Below, piece after piece: positions 51,483-61,643 of a stretch of 64,000 nt of DNA. The DNA is from Pseudomonas sp. GD03944. GTDB lineage: Bacteria; Pseudomonadota; Gammaproteobacteria; Pseudomonadales; Pseudomonadaceae. The number at the start of each line of letters is the position of its first letter. Position 1 is the first letter of the stretch. The stretch is taken from the NCBI RefSeq assembly GCF_029839275.1, contig NZ_JAOCAH010000020.1, forward strand, positions 20,764 through 84,763. The letters are read 5' to 3'. The position numbers were made by a program, and so were the translations under genes. The notes beneath the pieces were generated by a model. That model saw only the letters and a list, made by a program, of their open reading frames with translations. It searched no databases and had not been told where the DNA came from.

Positions 51483-51499
51483 TGCGGCGTTATGCCGCA
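51483..51499 (-). terminator. hairpin after polA (probable terminator)
   Basis: TGCGGC and GCCGCA form a 6-bp stem with a 5-nt loop 11 nt beyond the polA stop. On the minus strand TCTGTTTC follows. It would separate polA transcription from ersA. Confidence 0.55.
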
Positions 51500-51509
51500 G
51501 CCCTTTCGA

Positions 51510-54323
51510 TCAGTGCGCTTCATCCCAGTTGTCGCCAATCCCCACCTCGACCAGCAGCGGTACATCCAGTGCCGCGGCATTGCCCATCAACGGCCGGATC
51601 TGCTCGCTCACCTGCTCGACCAGGTCCTCGCGGACCTCCAGCACCAGTTCGTCGTGCACCTGCAGGATGACCTTGGCGTCCAGGCCGGATTCGCTCAGCC
51701 AGTTATCCACCGCGACCATCGCCTTCTTGATGATGTCCGCCGCCGTGCCCTGCATCGGCGCGTTGATCGCGGTGCGCTCGGCACCGGCGCGCTCCTGCGG
51801 TTTGCTGGATCTGATCAGCGGCACGTACAGCCGGCGCCCGAACAGGGTCTCGACGAAGCCCTGGTCCGCCGCCTGGGCGCGGGTGCGCTCCATGTAGTCG
51901 CGCACCCCCGGGTAACGGGCGAAGTAGGTGTCGATGTAGGCCTTGGCCTGCTTGGTGTCGACGCCGATGTCCTTGCCGAGCTTCTGCGCACCCATGCCAT
52001 AGATAAGGCCGAAGTTGATTGCCTTGGCGCTGCGGCGCTGTTCGGACGTCACGTCCGCCAGCTCGACGCGGAACACTTCCGCTGCTGTCGCGGTGTGCAC
52101 GTCCAGGTTGTTGCGGAAGGCGTTGAGCAAACCTTCGTCCCGGGACAGGTGGGCCATGATGCGCAGCTCGATCTGCGAGTAGTCCGCCGCCAGCAGCTTG
52201 TAGCCCTTGGGCGCGACGAACGCCTGGCGGATGCGCCGGCCTTCGGCGGTGCGCACCGGAATGTTCTGCAGGTTCGGGTCGCTGGAGGACAGGCGCCCGG
52301 TGGAGGCCACGGCCTGGTGGTAGCTGGTGTGGATACGCCCGGTGCGCGGGTTGATCTGCTCCGGCAGGCGGTCGGTGTAGGTACTCTTGAGTTTGCTCAG
52401 GGAGCGGTACTGCATCAGCACCTTGGGCAGCTCGAACTCCTGCTCGGCCAGTTCGGCGAGCACCGCTTCGGCCGTGGACGCCTGGCCCTTGGCGGTCTTG
52501 CTGAGGATCGGCAGGCCGAGCTTTTCGTAGAGGATCACCCCCAGCTGCTTGGGCGACGCCAGGTTGAACTCCTCACCGGCAATCTCGAACGCCTGGCGCT
52601 CCAGCGCCACCATCTTCTCGCCCAGCTCGTGGCTCTGCTGCCCGAGCAGCTTGGCATCCACCAGCGCGCCCTGGCGCTCGATGCGCGCCAGCACCGGCAC
52701 CAGCGGCATCTCGATGTCATGCAGCACGGAGGTCAGGGACGGGGTCGCTTCCAGCTTCTGCCACAGGGTCTGGTGCAGGCGCAGGGTCACGTCGGCATCT
52801 TCCGCGGCGTAGGGCGCCGCCTGCTCCAGGGGGATCTGGTCGAAGGTCAGCTGCTTGGCGCCCTTGCCGGCGATGTCCTCGAAACCGATGGTGCTGTGCC
52901 CCAGGTACTTGAGGGCCAGGCTGTCCATGTCGTGGCGGGTCGCGGTGGAGTCCAGCACATAGGATTCGAGCATGGTGTCGAAGGCCACGCCCTGGACGCT
53001 GATTGGCGTCGAGGCATTGGCCAGTACGTTCATGTCGTACTTGGCGTGCTGGCCGACCTTGGCTTTGTTCGGGTCTTCGAGAATCGGCTTGAGCGCCTGG
53101 AGCACCGCATCACGGTCCAGCTGCGCCGGTACGCCCATGTAGGAGTGGGCGACCGGAATGTAGGCGGCCTCGCCGGCCTTGACCGCGAACGACAGGCCGA
53201 CCAGTTGCGCCTGCTGGGCGTCGATGCTGGTGGTCTCGGTGTCGAAGGCGATCAGCTCGGCGGCCTTGAGCTTGGCCAGCCAGGCGTCGAACTGGGCCTG
53301 TTCGAGCACCACCTGGTAGTCGCCAGTCGGCTCCGGCAGCGCGGCGGTGCCGGGGGCAGCGGGCTCGCCGCTCTCGCTGTGGGCCAGGCTGAACAGGTCG
53401 GCAGACGGGGCAGCCACCGGGGCGGGCTTGGCCTCCGGGGTCTTGTTCTGGCGCAGCAACTCATCGCGCCAGCTCTTGAATTCCAGCTCGCCATACAGCT
53501 CCAGCAAGGCGGGCACGTCGGCCTCGCCAGGCAGCAGGGTGTCGATCTGGATGTTCAGCGGCACGTCGAGCTTGATGGTCGCCAGCTCGTAGGACAGGTA
53601 GGCCATGTCGCGGTGTTCTTCGAGCTTGGCCGGCAGGCCCTTGGCGCCGCGGATCGGCAGTTCCGGCACCTTGTCGAGGTTGGCGTAGATCACATCGAGG
53701 CCACCGCCCACACCGACCAGCAGGCCCAGGGCGGTTTTCTCGCCGACACCGGGCACGCCGGGAATGTTGTCGACCTTATCGCCCATCAGCGCCAGGTAGT
53801 CGATGATCAGCTCAGGACCGACACCGAACTTCGCTTTCACGCCATCGATGTCGTAGACGCTACCGGTCATGGTGTTGACCAGCGTAACGTGCGGGCAAAC
53901 CAGCTGCGCCATGTCCTTGTCGCCGGTGGAGATCACCACGTCGCGCCCCTCGGCGGCGCTCTGGCGTGCCAGGGTGCCGATCACGTCGTCCGCTTCGACG
54001 CCTTCGACGCACAGCAGCGGATAGCCCAGGGCCCGGACGCTGGCGTGCAGCGGATCGACCTGGACGCGCAGGTCATCGGGCATGGACGGGCGGTTGGCCT
54101 TGTACTCGGCGAACAGTTCATCACGGAAGGTGCCGCCCTTGGCATCGAACACCACCGCGAAGGGGCTGTTCGGGTACTGCTTGCGCAGGCTCTTGAGCAT
54201 GTTCAGCACGCCCTTGACCGCTCCGGTAGGCATGCCTTTGGAGGTGGTCAGCGGGGGCAGGGCATGGAACGCGCGGTACAGGTACGAGGAACCATCGACC
54301 AGAACGAGGGGGGCGTTAGACAT
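51510..54323 (-). CDS. polA: DNA polymerase I
   Basis: A 937-residue repair and Okazaki-fragment polymerase with all three activities. 5' nuclease: residues 1-290 (LVDGSSYLYRAFHALPPL, VEADDVIGTLA, GDKVDNIPGVPGVG). 3'-5' exonuclease: about 330-520, with DTETTS and the YAAEDAD metal residues. Polymerase: LLAADYSQIELRIMAH (motif A) and VHDELVLEV (motif C). MSNAPLV at 54323 is taken as start by family; in-frame TTG upstream is unsupported. Confidence 0.97.
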   Translation of the reverse strand: MSNAPLVLVDGSSYLYRAFHALPPLTTSKGMPTGAVKGVLNMLKSLRKQYPNSPFAVVFDAKGGTFRDELFAEYKANRPSMPDDLRVQVDPLHASVRALGYPLLCVEGVEADDVIGTLARQSAAEGRDVVISTGDKDMAQLVCPHVTLVNTMTGSVYDIDGVKAKFGVGPELIIDYLALMGDKVDNIPGVPGVGEKTALGLLVGVGGGLDVIYANLDKVPELPIRGAKGLPAKLEEHRDMAYLSYELATIKLDVPLNIQIDTLLPGEADVPALLELYGELEFKSWRDELLRQNKTPEAKPAPVAAPSADLFSLAHSESGEPAAPGTAALPEPTGDYQVVLEQAQFDAWLAKLKAAELIAFDTETTSIDAQQAQLVGLSFAVKAGEAAYIPVAHSYMGVPAQLDRDAVLQALKPILEDPNKAKVGQHAKYDMNVLANASTPISVQGVAFDTMLESYVLDSTATRHDMDSLALKYLGHSTIGFEDIAGKGAKQLTFDQIPLEQAAPYAAEDADVTLRLHQTLWQKLEATPSLTSVLHDIEMPLVPVLARIERQGALVDAKLLGQQSHELGEKMVALERQAFEIAGEEFNLASPKQLGVILYEKLGLPILSKTAKGQASTAEAVLAELAEQEFELPKVLMQYRSLSKLKSTYTDRLPEQINPRTGRIHTSYHQAVASTGRLSSSDPNLQNIPVRTAEGRRIRQAFVAPKGYKLLAADYSQIELRIMAHLSRDEGLLNAFRNNLDVHTATAAEVFRVELADVTSEQRRSAKAINFGLIYGMGAQKLGKDIGVDTKQAKAYIDTYFARYPGVRDYMERTRAQAADQGFVETLFGRRLYVPLIRSSKPQERAGAERTAINAPMQGTAADIIKKAMVAVDNWLSESGLDAKVILQVHDELVLEVREDLVEQVSEQIRPLMGNAAALDVPLLVEVGIGDNWDEAH

Positions 54324-54397
54324 GCGCAGGATCAACCTTTTCCTGAGGGCCGGGGTTAAACTGGGCCGACCATTGACGATAAAGGGATAAGGTTATC

Positions 54398-54682
54398 ATG
54401 CGCACACTCAATCGCCTGGTACTGCTCAGCCTCCTGGCCTGTGTTCCGCTGGCGAGTTACGCGGATGATGCACCGTCCGCCGATCCCGATGTGACCATCC
54501 GCCAGGATGGCGATCGCACGGTGGAGGAATACCGGGTCAACGGTTTCCTGTACGCAATCAAAGTCACCCCCAAGGGCGGCAAGCCCTATTTCCTGGTGCG
54601 CGCCGATGGCAGCGAAGGCAGTTTCGTCCGCTCGGACGACCCGGACATGCTCATCCCGGCCTGGGAAATCTTCAGTTGGTAA
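54398..54682 (+). CDS. DUF2782 periplasmic protein
   Basis: A 94-residue protein with a signal peptide (1-22, ASYADD). DVTIRQDGDRTVEEYRVNG and YAIKVTPKGGKPYFLVRADG form the DUF2782 beta-rich domain found next to polA and thrB in pseudomonads. Function unknown. It is followed after 20 nt by thrB and divergent from polA. Confidence 0.85.
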   Translation: MRTLNRLVLLSLLACVPLASYADDAPSADPDVTIRQDGDRTVEEYRVNGFLYAIKVTPKGGKPYFLVRADGSEGSFVRSDDPDMLIPAWEIFSW

Positions 54683-54702
54683 GGCAATAAGGCAGTCCTG
54701 AT

Positions 54703-55653
54703 ATGTCGGTGTTCACCCCCCTGGAGCGTCCCGAGCTCGAAACCTTCCTGGCCCCTTATGGCCTGGGTCGTCTGCGCGACTTCCAGGGTATTGCCGCCGG
54801 TAGCGAAAACAGCAACTTCTTCGTCAGCCTGGAGCAGGGCGAATTCGTCCTGACCCTGGTCGAGCGTGGCCCCAGTGACGACCTGCCGTTCTTCATCGAA
54901 CTGCTCGACGTCCTGCACGACGCCGGGTTGCCGGTGCCCTACGCCCTGCGCACGACCGAAGGCGAGGCGCTGCGCAGCCTGGCGGAAAAGCCGGCGCTGC
55001 TGCAGCCGCGCCTGGCTGGCAAGCACATCAGCCAGCCGAACCCCCATCACTGCCAGGAAGTGGGCGCGCTGCTCGCGCGCATTCACCTGGCCACCCGCAA
55101 CAGCCCCCTGGAACGCAAGAGCGACCGCGGCCTGGACTGGATGCTTGCCGAAGGGCCGAGCCTGGCCCTGAAGCTGCCGGAGGCCGAGCTGCCGCTGCTG
55201 CGCTATGCGCTGGCGGAAATCCAGGACATGAAGGCCCGCATCCAGGCACTGCCGCGCGCCAACCTGCACGCGGACCTGTTCCGCGACAACGTGCTGTTCG
55301 ACGGGCCGCACCTGGCAGGGGTGATCGACTTCTACAACGCCTGCTCGGGCCCGATGCTCTATGACCTGGCCATCGCGTTGAACGACTGGTGTTCCGATGA
55401 AGAGGGCGCGCTGGACGCTGCCCGCGCCCGGGCACTGCTGGGGGCCTATGCGGCCCTGCGCCCGTTCAGCGCCGCCGAGGCGGAACTGTGGCCGACCATG
55501 CTGCGCGTGGCCTGCGTGCGGTTCTGGCTGTCACGCCTGATCGCCGCTGAATCCTTCGCCGGCCAGGAAGTGCTGATTCACGATCCCGCCGAGTTCCAGC
55601 GCCGCCTGGCACAACGGCAGCGGGTCGACCTGCCGCTGCCATTCGCCTTCTGA
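54703..55653 (+). CDS. thrB: homoserine kinase (ThrB, choline-kinase-like type)
   Basis: A 316-residue protein of the phosphotransferase fold used by pseudomonads for homoserine phosphorylation, the step before threonine synthase. The catalytic loop is LHADLFRDNVLF, with metal Asp in VIDFYNACSGPMLYD. This type is unrelated to the GHMP ThrB of E. coli. The stop at 55651 lies in the first of three 14-nt tandem repeats, each with TGA. Confidence 0.93.
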   Translation: MSVFTPLERPELETFLAPYGLGRLRDFQGIAAGSENSNFFVSLEQGEFVLTLVERGPSDDLPFFIELLDVLHDAGLPVPYALRTTEGEALRSLAEKPALLQPRLAGKHISQPNPHHCQEVGALLARIHLATRNSPLERKSDRGLDWMLAEGPSLALKLPEAELPLLRYALAEIQDMKARIQALPRANLHADLFRDNVLFDGPHLAGVIDFYNACSGPMLYDLAIALNDWCSDEEGALDAARARALLGAYAALRPFSAAEAELWPTMLRVACVRFWLSRLIAAESFAGQEVLIHDPAEFQRRLAQRQRVDLPLPFAF

Positions 55654-55681
55654 CAGGCGCCTTCTGACTGTCGCTTTCTGA
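55645..55681 (+). repeat. three imperfect 14-nt tandem repeats at the thrB stop
   Basis: GCCTTCTGAC at 55645, the same at 55659 and GCTTTCTGA at 55673 repeat with a 14-nt period. Because 14 is not a multiple of 3, TGA appears in all three forward frames. Confidence 0.75.
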
Positions 55682-55694
55682 AAAAGGGGCAGGC

Positions 55695-56699
<1,005 letters not shown>

Positions 56700-56717
56700 T
56701 CAAGCAGGTAGGAACGG

Positions 56718-56730
56718 GTAATATAATAAC
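56718..56730. promoter_or_regulatory. Zur-box-like element between znuA and zur
   Basis: GTAAT-ATA-ATAAC has arms matching in 4 of 5 pairs and resembles the GTTAT...ATAAC Zur operator. Its place between divergent znuA and zur-znuCB would let Zur repress both when zinc is sufficient. Confidence 0.6.
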
Positions 56731-56756
56731 GTCTCCACGCCAAGTCGTCGCCGCCC

Positions 56757-57239
56757 ATGATTCTTACACCCCTGGCTTCACGCCCACATGACCATTCCCG
56801 CTGCGTCAGCCACGCCCTGAGCGAAGCGGAAAACATCTGCGCACGCCAAGGCCTGCGCCTGACCGCCTTGCGCAAGCGTGTGCTGGAGCTGGTCTGGCAA
56901 AGCCACAAGCCGCTGGGTGCCTACGACATCCTCGGCGTGCTGAGCGATGAAGACGGCCGCCGCGCCGCGCCGCCGACCGTGTACCGTGCGCTGGATTTCC
57001 TGCTGGAAAACGGCCTGGTGCACCGCATCGCCTCGCTCAACGCCTTCGTCGGCTGCAACCAGCCGGAACACGCGCACCAGGGGCAGTTCCTCATCTGCCG
57101 CACCTGCCACGCGGCGATCGAGCTGGAGCAGACCTCCATCAGCGAGGCCATCGTCGCCAGCGCCAAGGAAGTCGGCTTCAGCGTGGAAGGCCAGACCGTG
57201 GAAGTGATCGGCCTGTGCGCGGGTTGCCGGGAGTCCTGA
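56757..57239 (+). CDS. zur: zinc uptake regulator Zur (Fur family)
   Basis: A 160-residue Fur-type repressor. The winged helix (about 25-90) has PPTVYRALDFLLENGLVHRI. Structural zinc Cys pairs CRTC and CAGC are near residues 119 and 155, and HAHQG provides regulatory ligands. It leads the zur-znuC-znuB operon, overlapping znuC (TGATG), and probably autoregulates through the box at 56718-56730. Context makes Zur rather than Fur secure. Confidence 0.93.
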   Translation: MILTPLASRPHDHSRCVSHALSEAENICARQGLRLTALRKRVLELVWQSHKPLGAYDILGVLSDEDGRRAAPPTVYRALDFLLENGLVHRIASLNAFVGCNQPEHAHQGQFLICRTCHAAIELEQTSISEAIVASAKEVGFSVEGQTVEVIGLCAGCRES

Positions 57240-58036
57240 TGAGCGACGTGCTGATCCGCCTCGATGGCGTGGGCGTCAAATTCGCCGGGCAGCCTGTGCT
57301 GCAAGACGTCCAGCTGGGCGTGAAGCCCGGCGAGATCGTCACCCTGATCGGCCCCAACGGCGCCGGCAAGACCACTCTGGTGCGCACCGTGCTCGGCCTG
57401 CTCAAGCCCGACACCGGCGACGTCTGGCGCAAACCGCGCCTGCGTGTCGGCTACATGCCGCAGAAGCTGCACGTGGACGCCACCCTGCCGCTCAGCGTGC
57501 TGCGCTTCCTGCGCCTGGTGCCGGGGGTAAAACGCGACGACGCGGCCGCCGCCCTGGCCGAAGTGGGCGCCAGCCATGTGATCGACAGCCCGCTGCAAGG
57601 CATCTCCGGCGGTGAACTGCAGCGCGTGCTGCTGGCCCGCGCCCTGCTGCGCAAGCCGGAACTGCTGGTACTCGACGAGCCGGTGCAAGGCGTGGACGTC
57701 GCCGGCCAGGCCGAGCTTTACCGCCTGATCACCCGCCTGCGCGACCGCCACGGCTGCGGCGTGCTGATGGTCTCCCACGATTTGCACCTGGTGATGAGCA
57801 CCACCGACCAGGTGGTCTGCCTGAACCGCCACGTCTGCTGCTCCGGCCACCCCGAGCAGGTCAGCGGCGACCCGGCATTCGTCGAGCTGTTCGGCCAGGA
57901 CGCCAAGAGCCTCGCGGTCTACCACCACCATCACGACCACGCCCATGACCTGCATGGCGAAGTGGTCGCCCCGGGCCTGACCATCAAGGGCCGGGTCCAG
58001 CCCCATGTGCACGGAGACGGCTGCAACCATGGCTGA
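57239..58036 (+). CDS. znuC: zinc ABC transporter ATP-binding protein ZnuC
   Basis: A 265-residue ATPase. Walker A GPNGAGKTT is near residue 38, ISGGELQRV is the signature, LLVLDEP is Walker B and SHDLHLV is the H-loop. The C-terminal extension is His-rich (YHHHHDHAHDLHG and PHVHGDGCNHG), as usual for ZnuC. Start at 57239 coupled to zur; it overlaps znuB by 8 nt. Confidence 0.95.
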   Translation: MSDVLIRLDGVGVKFAGQPVLQDVQLGVKPGEIVTLIGPNGAGKTTLVRTVLGLLKPDTGDVWRKPRLRVGYMPQKLHVDATLPLSVLRFLRLVPGVKRDDAAAALAEVGASHVIDSPLQGISGGELQRVLLARALLRKPELLVLDEPVQGVDVAGQAELYRLITRLRDRHGCGVLMVSHDLHLVMSTTDQVVCLNRHVCCSGHPEQVSGDPAFVELFGQDAKSLAVYHHHHDHAHDLHGEVVAPGLTIKGRVQPHVHGDGCNHG

Positions 58037-58817
58037 TTTCCTGCTCAACGCCCTGCTCGCCGGCCTGGCGCTGGCCCTGGTCGCCGGCCCCCTGGGTTCG
58101 TTCGTGGTCTGGCGGCGCATGGCCTATTTCGGCGACACCCTGTCCCATGCCGCGCTGCTCGGCGTCGCTCTGGGACTGATGCTGGATGTCAGCCCGACCT
58201 TCGCGGTGACCGTGGGCTGCGTGCTGCTGGCGGTGCTGCTGGTCACCCTGCAGACCCGCCAGCCGCTGGCATCCGACACCCTGCTCGGCATCCTTGCCCA
58301 CAGCACCCTGTCCCTGGGCCTGGTGGTCCTGAGCTTCATGCGCGACGTGCGCATCGACCTGATGGGCTACCTGTTCGGTGACCTGCTGGCGGTGGGCCCC
58401 ACCGACCTGGCCTGGATCATCGGCGGCAGCGCCCTGGTGCTGGTGATGCTCGCCGTGCTCTGGCGCCCTCTGCTGGCGATCACCGTGCACGAGGAACTGG
58501 CCAGGGTCGAAGGCCTGCCGGTGGCCGCCATCCGCCTGAGCCTGATGCTGCTGATCGCCGTGGTCATCGCCGTGGCCATGAAGATCGTCGGCGTGCTGCT
58601 GATCACCTCGCTGCTGATCATTCCGGCCGCCGCCGCCCAGCGCCATGCCCGCACGCCTGAACAGATGGCCTTCGGTGCCAGCCTGCTGGGGATCGTCGCG
58701 GTGTGCGCGGGCCTCAGCCTGTCCTGGTTCGAAGATACCCCCGCCGGACCGTCCATCGTGGTCGCCGCCGCCAGCCTGTTCCTGCTCAGCTTCGCCCTGC
58801 CACGCCGCGCGGCGTAG
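58029..58817 (+). CDS. znuB: zinc ABC transporter permease ZnuB
   Basis: A 262-residue permease with about eight membrane helices. ALVAGPLGSFVVWRRMAYFGDTLSHAALLG near 18-47 is the family signature. It forms the channel for zinc with ZnuA and ZnuC. ATG at 58029 overlaps the end of znuC. Last gene of the zur operon. Confidence 0.95.
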   Translation: MADFLLNALLAGLALALVAGPLGSFVVWRRMAYFGDTLSHAALLGVALGLMLDVSPTFAVTVGCVLLAVLLVTLQTRQPLASDTLLGILAHSTLSLGLVVLSFMRDVRIDLMGYLFGDLLAVGPTDLAWIIGGSALVLVMLAVLWRPLLAITVHEELARVEGLPVAAIRLSLMLLIAVVIAVAMKIVGVLLITSLLIIPAAAAQRHARTPEQMAFGASLLGIVAVCAGLSLSWFEDTPAGPSIVVAAASLFLLSFALPRRAA

Positions 58818-58922
58818 AAGACGCGATCGCCGCCAAACCTGCGTCGAAACGGCGCAGGTTTGGCTCTGGCCCGCTGGCGGTGTAGACTTGCGCGTTTTTT
58901 GCACAACTTGAGACTCGCAGGA

Positions 58923-59765
58923 ATGAAGTCGTTCGCCTCACGTGCTCTTGCTTTACTCACGGTTTCGCTGCTGTTGCACGGCTGCCAGAGTGCGCCACAA
59001 CCGGCCAACCTGCCGACTGACGACCTGGTCAGCTCCTTCCGTCAGCTCGACCAGAGCCTGGCCAGCGGTCAACTGACCGTGGCCGAAAGCCAGCTGGCCA
59101 GCCTGCAGCAGCGGGCCCAGGGCGACACCCGCCTGGAGCAGTACCAGCGCCAGCTCGCCGAAGCCTACCTGGCCCAGGGGCAACAGGCCCTGCAGAGCGG
59201 CGACCTGAACCACGCCACCAAGGCCCTGAGCCACGCCCGCAGCCTGATGCCCCAGGCACCGGCCCTGACCACCGGCCTGGACGGCGCCATCACCCAGGCC
59301 CGTGAAGCCGAAGTGAACGCCGCCGAAAACGCGCGCCGAGCAGCCGAACAGGCTGCCGCGCGGGCCGAGCTCGCCCGCCACGAACAGGCTCGCCAGCTGA
59401 AACTGGCCGCCGACCACCAGGCCGCGGCGCTGCAGGCCACCGAACAGCAGCCTGCCCCGGCGCCGGCCGCGCCCAAGGCCAAGCTGATCGACCCGGCCGC
59501 CGCCAGCAGCGTGGTGCCCTTGCCGATGCTCGACAACCAGGACAATGAACGCCTGCGCAGCCTGCTCGACCGCGTGGCCGAAGACGTGGTGGCGTTCCGC
59601 TGTGCGGTGCACATCGAAGTGCGCCAGGCCAAGGACTACCCCTGGGTCGCGGCCCTGCTCAATGCACGCATCAAGCGGCTCGACCCGGGTTTCACCCCGC
59701 GTCTCAGCCAGGCGATCAAGCCGACCCAGACGCCGCAGCTGATCCTCAGCCCGCAGCGTCCGTAA
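58923..59765 (+). CDS. lipoprotein with TPR-like/coiled-coil region, unknown function
   Basis: A 280-residue protein with lipobox LLHGC (Cys about 21). Residues 35-130 look like TPR repeats (AEAYLAQGQQALQSGDLNHA). Residues 130-185 are an Ala/Glu/Arg-rich coiled coil, then an Ala-Pro linker and a conserved C-terminal domain. The equivalent gene sits between znuB and the methionine transporter in P. aeruginosa. Role unknown. A 7-bp hairpin follows at 59787-59808. Confidence 0.75.
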   Translation: MKSFASRALALLTVSLLLHGCQSAPQPANLPTDDLVSSFRQLDQSLASGQLTVAESQLASLQQRAQGDTRLEQYQRQLAEAYLAQGQQALQSGDLNHATKALSHARSLMPQAPALTTGLDGAITQAREAEVNAAENARRAAEQAAARAELARHEQARQLKLAADHQAAALQATEQQPAPAPAAPKAKLIDPAAASSVVPLPMLDNQDNERLRSLLDRVAEDVVAFRCAVHIEVRQAKDYPWVAALLNARIKRLDPGFTPRLSQAIKPTQTPQLILSPQRP

Positions 59766-59786
59766 CGCAGGCACGGCGGGCAACTA

Positions 59787-59808
59787 CACTGGCTGCAACG
59801 CGCCAGTG
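59787..59808 (+). terminator. hairpin after the lipoprotein gene
   Basis: CACTGGC and GCCAGTG form a 7-bp stem with an 8-nt loop, followed by an AT/CT-rich stretch. It is a weak terminator candidate upstream of the stronger one at 59863-59889. Confidence 0.35.
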
Positions 59809-59862
59809 ACTAATTCTCTCTGGCTATATTCATAGCTCCAGAAAGATTTTTGCGGCCTAAGC

Positions 59863-59889
59863 GGCGGCGAGTAGACTAGCCGCCTTTTT
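59863..59889 (+). terminator. terminator or attenuator just upstream of metN
   Basis: GGCGGC and GCCGCC form a stem with a 10-nt loop containing TAG-A-CTA, followed by TTTTT (59885-59889). It ends 42 nt before the metN start. TATATT at 59825 could be a -10 element upstream of it, in which case the hairpin would be inside the metNIQ leader. Confidence 0.7.
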
Positions 59890-59931
59890 ATGCCTACCCG
59901 GCAGCTCGACAAACCCAAAAGGTTTCAACGC

Positions 59932-60936
59932 GTGATCGAATTCCAGTCTGTCCACAAGGCGTATCGCGTCGGTGGCCACGCCATTCCTGCCCTGCAGCCG
60001 ACCGACCTGCACATCGCCCGCGGCGAAGTGTTTGGCATCATCGGCCACTCCGGCGCGGGCAAAAGCACCTTGCTGCGCCTGATCAACCGCCTCGAAGAGC
60101 CTTCGGGCGGACGCATCAACGTCGACGGTATCGACGTCACCGCCCTCGATGCCGATGGGCTGCGCCGATTCCGCCAACAGGTCGGCATGATCTTCCAGCA
60201 CTTCAACCTGCTGTCCTCGAAAACCGTCGCCGCCAACGTCGCCCTGCCCTTGAAGCTGGCTGGCGTGGCAACCGCGGAGATCGATCAGCGCGTCGCCGCG
60301 CTGCTCGAGCGCGTCGGTCTTCAGGACCACGCCAACAAATACCCGGCACAGCTGTCCGGCGGGCAGAAACAGCGTGTGGGCATCGCCCGGGCTCTAGCGA
60401 CCCGGCCGAAGATCCTGCTCTGCGACGAGGCCACCAGCGCCCTCGACCCGCAGACCACCGCCTCGGTGCTGCAACTGCTGGCCGAGATCAACCGCGAGCT
60501 GAACCTGACCATCGTACTGATCACCCACGAGATGGACGTGATCCGCCGGGTGTGCGACCGCGTGGCGGTGATGGATGCCGGCGTGATCGTCGAACAGGGC
60601 CCGGTAGCCGATGTCTTCCTGCACCCGCAGCACCCGACCACCCGCCGCTTCGTGCTCGAATCCGAGCATGTCGACGAAGAGGAGCAGCGCGACGACTTCG
60701 CCCATGTCAGCGGCCGCATTCTGCGCCTGACCTTCCAGGGTGAATCGACCTACGCACCGCTGCTCGGCACCGTGGCCCGGGAGACCGGGGTGGACTACAG
60801 CATCCTGGCCGGCCGTATCGACCGCATCAAGGACACCCCCTACGGCCAGCTGACCCTGGCCCTGACCGGCGGCGACATCGACGCCGCCATCGCCCGCTTC
60901 GGCGCCGCCGACGTTCACCTGGAGGTGCTGCGCTGA
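59932..60936 (+). CDS. metN: methionine ABC transporter ATP-binding protein MetN
   Basis: A 334-residue ATPase. Walker A GHSGAGKST is near residue 38, LSGGQKQR is the signature and ILLCDEATSALD is Walker B. The C-terminal NIL domain (about 265-334) binds methionine and inhibits transport. The start is GTG at 59932 (V-IEFQSVHK), matching family N termini and length; the ATG at 59890 directly abuts the terminator T-run. It overlaps metI (TGATG). Confidence 0.94.
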   Translation: MIEFQSVHKAYRVGGHAIPALQPTDLHIARGEVFGIIGHSGAGKSTLLRLINRLEEPSGGRINVDGIDVTALDADGLRRFRQQVGMIFQHFNLLSSKTVAANVALPLKLAGVATAEIDQRVAALLERVGLQDHANKYPAQLSGGQKQRVGIARALATRPKILLCDEATSALDPQTTASVLQLLAEINRELNLTIVLITHEMDVIRRVCDRVAVMDAGVIVEQGPVADVFLHPQHPTTRRFVLESEHVDEEEQRDDFAHVSGRILRLTFQGESTYAPLLGTVARETGVDYSILAGRIDRIKDTPYGQLTLALTGGDIDAAIARFGAADVHLEVLR

Positions 60937-61613
60937 TGGAAGCCCTGATGACTCGCCTGCTGCCCAACGTCGACTGGGCGGAAATCGGCTACGCCAGCCT
61001 CGATACCCTGTACATGCTCGGCGGCACCATGCCATTCACCATACTGTTCGGCCTGCCCCTCGGCGTGCTGCTGTTCCTTATCGGGCCTCGGCAGATGTTC
61101 GAGCAGAAGGCGCTTTATAGCGTCGTGGCGCTGGTGGTGAACGTTCTCCGGTCGATCCCTTTCGTTATCCTGCTGATCCTGATGATCCCTCTCACCGTGA
61201 TGATTACCGGCACGTCGCTTGGGGTAGTGGGCGCCATTCCGCCGCTGGTAGTCGGTGCCACGCCGTTCTTCGCACGGCTGGTGGAAACCGCCCTGCGCGA
61301 AGTTGACCGCGGCATCATCGAGGCGACCCAGGCCATGGGTGCCAACACCCGGCAGATAATCTTCAACGCCCTGTTGCCCGAAGCGCTGCCTGGCATCCTT
61401 GCAGCCATCACGGTGACCGTCATTACCCTGGTGTCCTACACCGCAATGAGCGGCCTGATCGGCGGCGGCGGCCTGGGCGACCTGGCGGTGCGTTATGGCT
61501 ATCAACGCTATCAGACGGACGTGATGTTCGTGACCGTGGCGCTGCTTGTGGTGCTCGTACAAATTCTGCAAACCGTCGGCGACAAGCTGGTGGTGCACTT
61601 TTCAAGAAAATAA
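60936..61613 (+). CDS. metI: methionine ABC transporter permease MetI
   Basis: A 225-residue permease with five or six membrane helices and the EAA-type loop EATQAMGANTRQIIFNALLPEALPGIL near 128-155. It is coupled to metN. A second ATG four codons in may be the true start. It imports D/L-methionine with MetN and MetQ. Confidence 0.94.
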   Translation: MEALMTRLLPNVDWAEIGYASLDTLYMLGGTMPFTILFGLPLGVLLFLIGPRQMFEQKALYSVVALVVNVLRSIPFVILLILMIPLTVMITGTSLGVVGAIPPLVVGATPFFARLVETALREVDRGIIEATQAMGANTRQIIFNALLPEALPGILAAITVTVITLVSYTAMSGLIGGGGLGDLAVRYGYQRYQTDVMFVTVALLVVLVQILQTVGDKLVVHFSRK

Positions 61614-61643
61614 GGCGACAGGCGTCGCCACAAGGAGTCGTTC

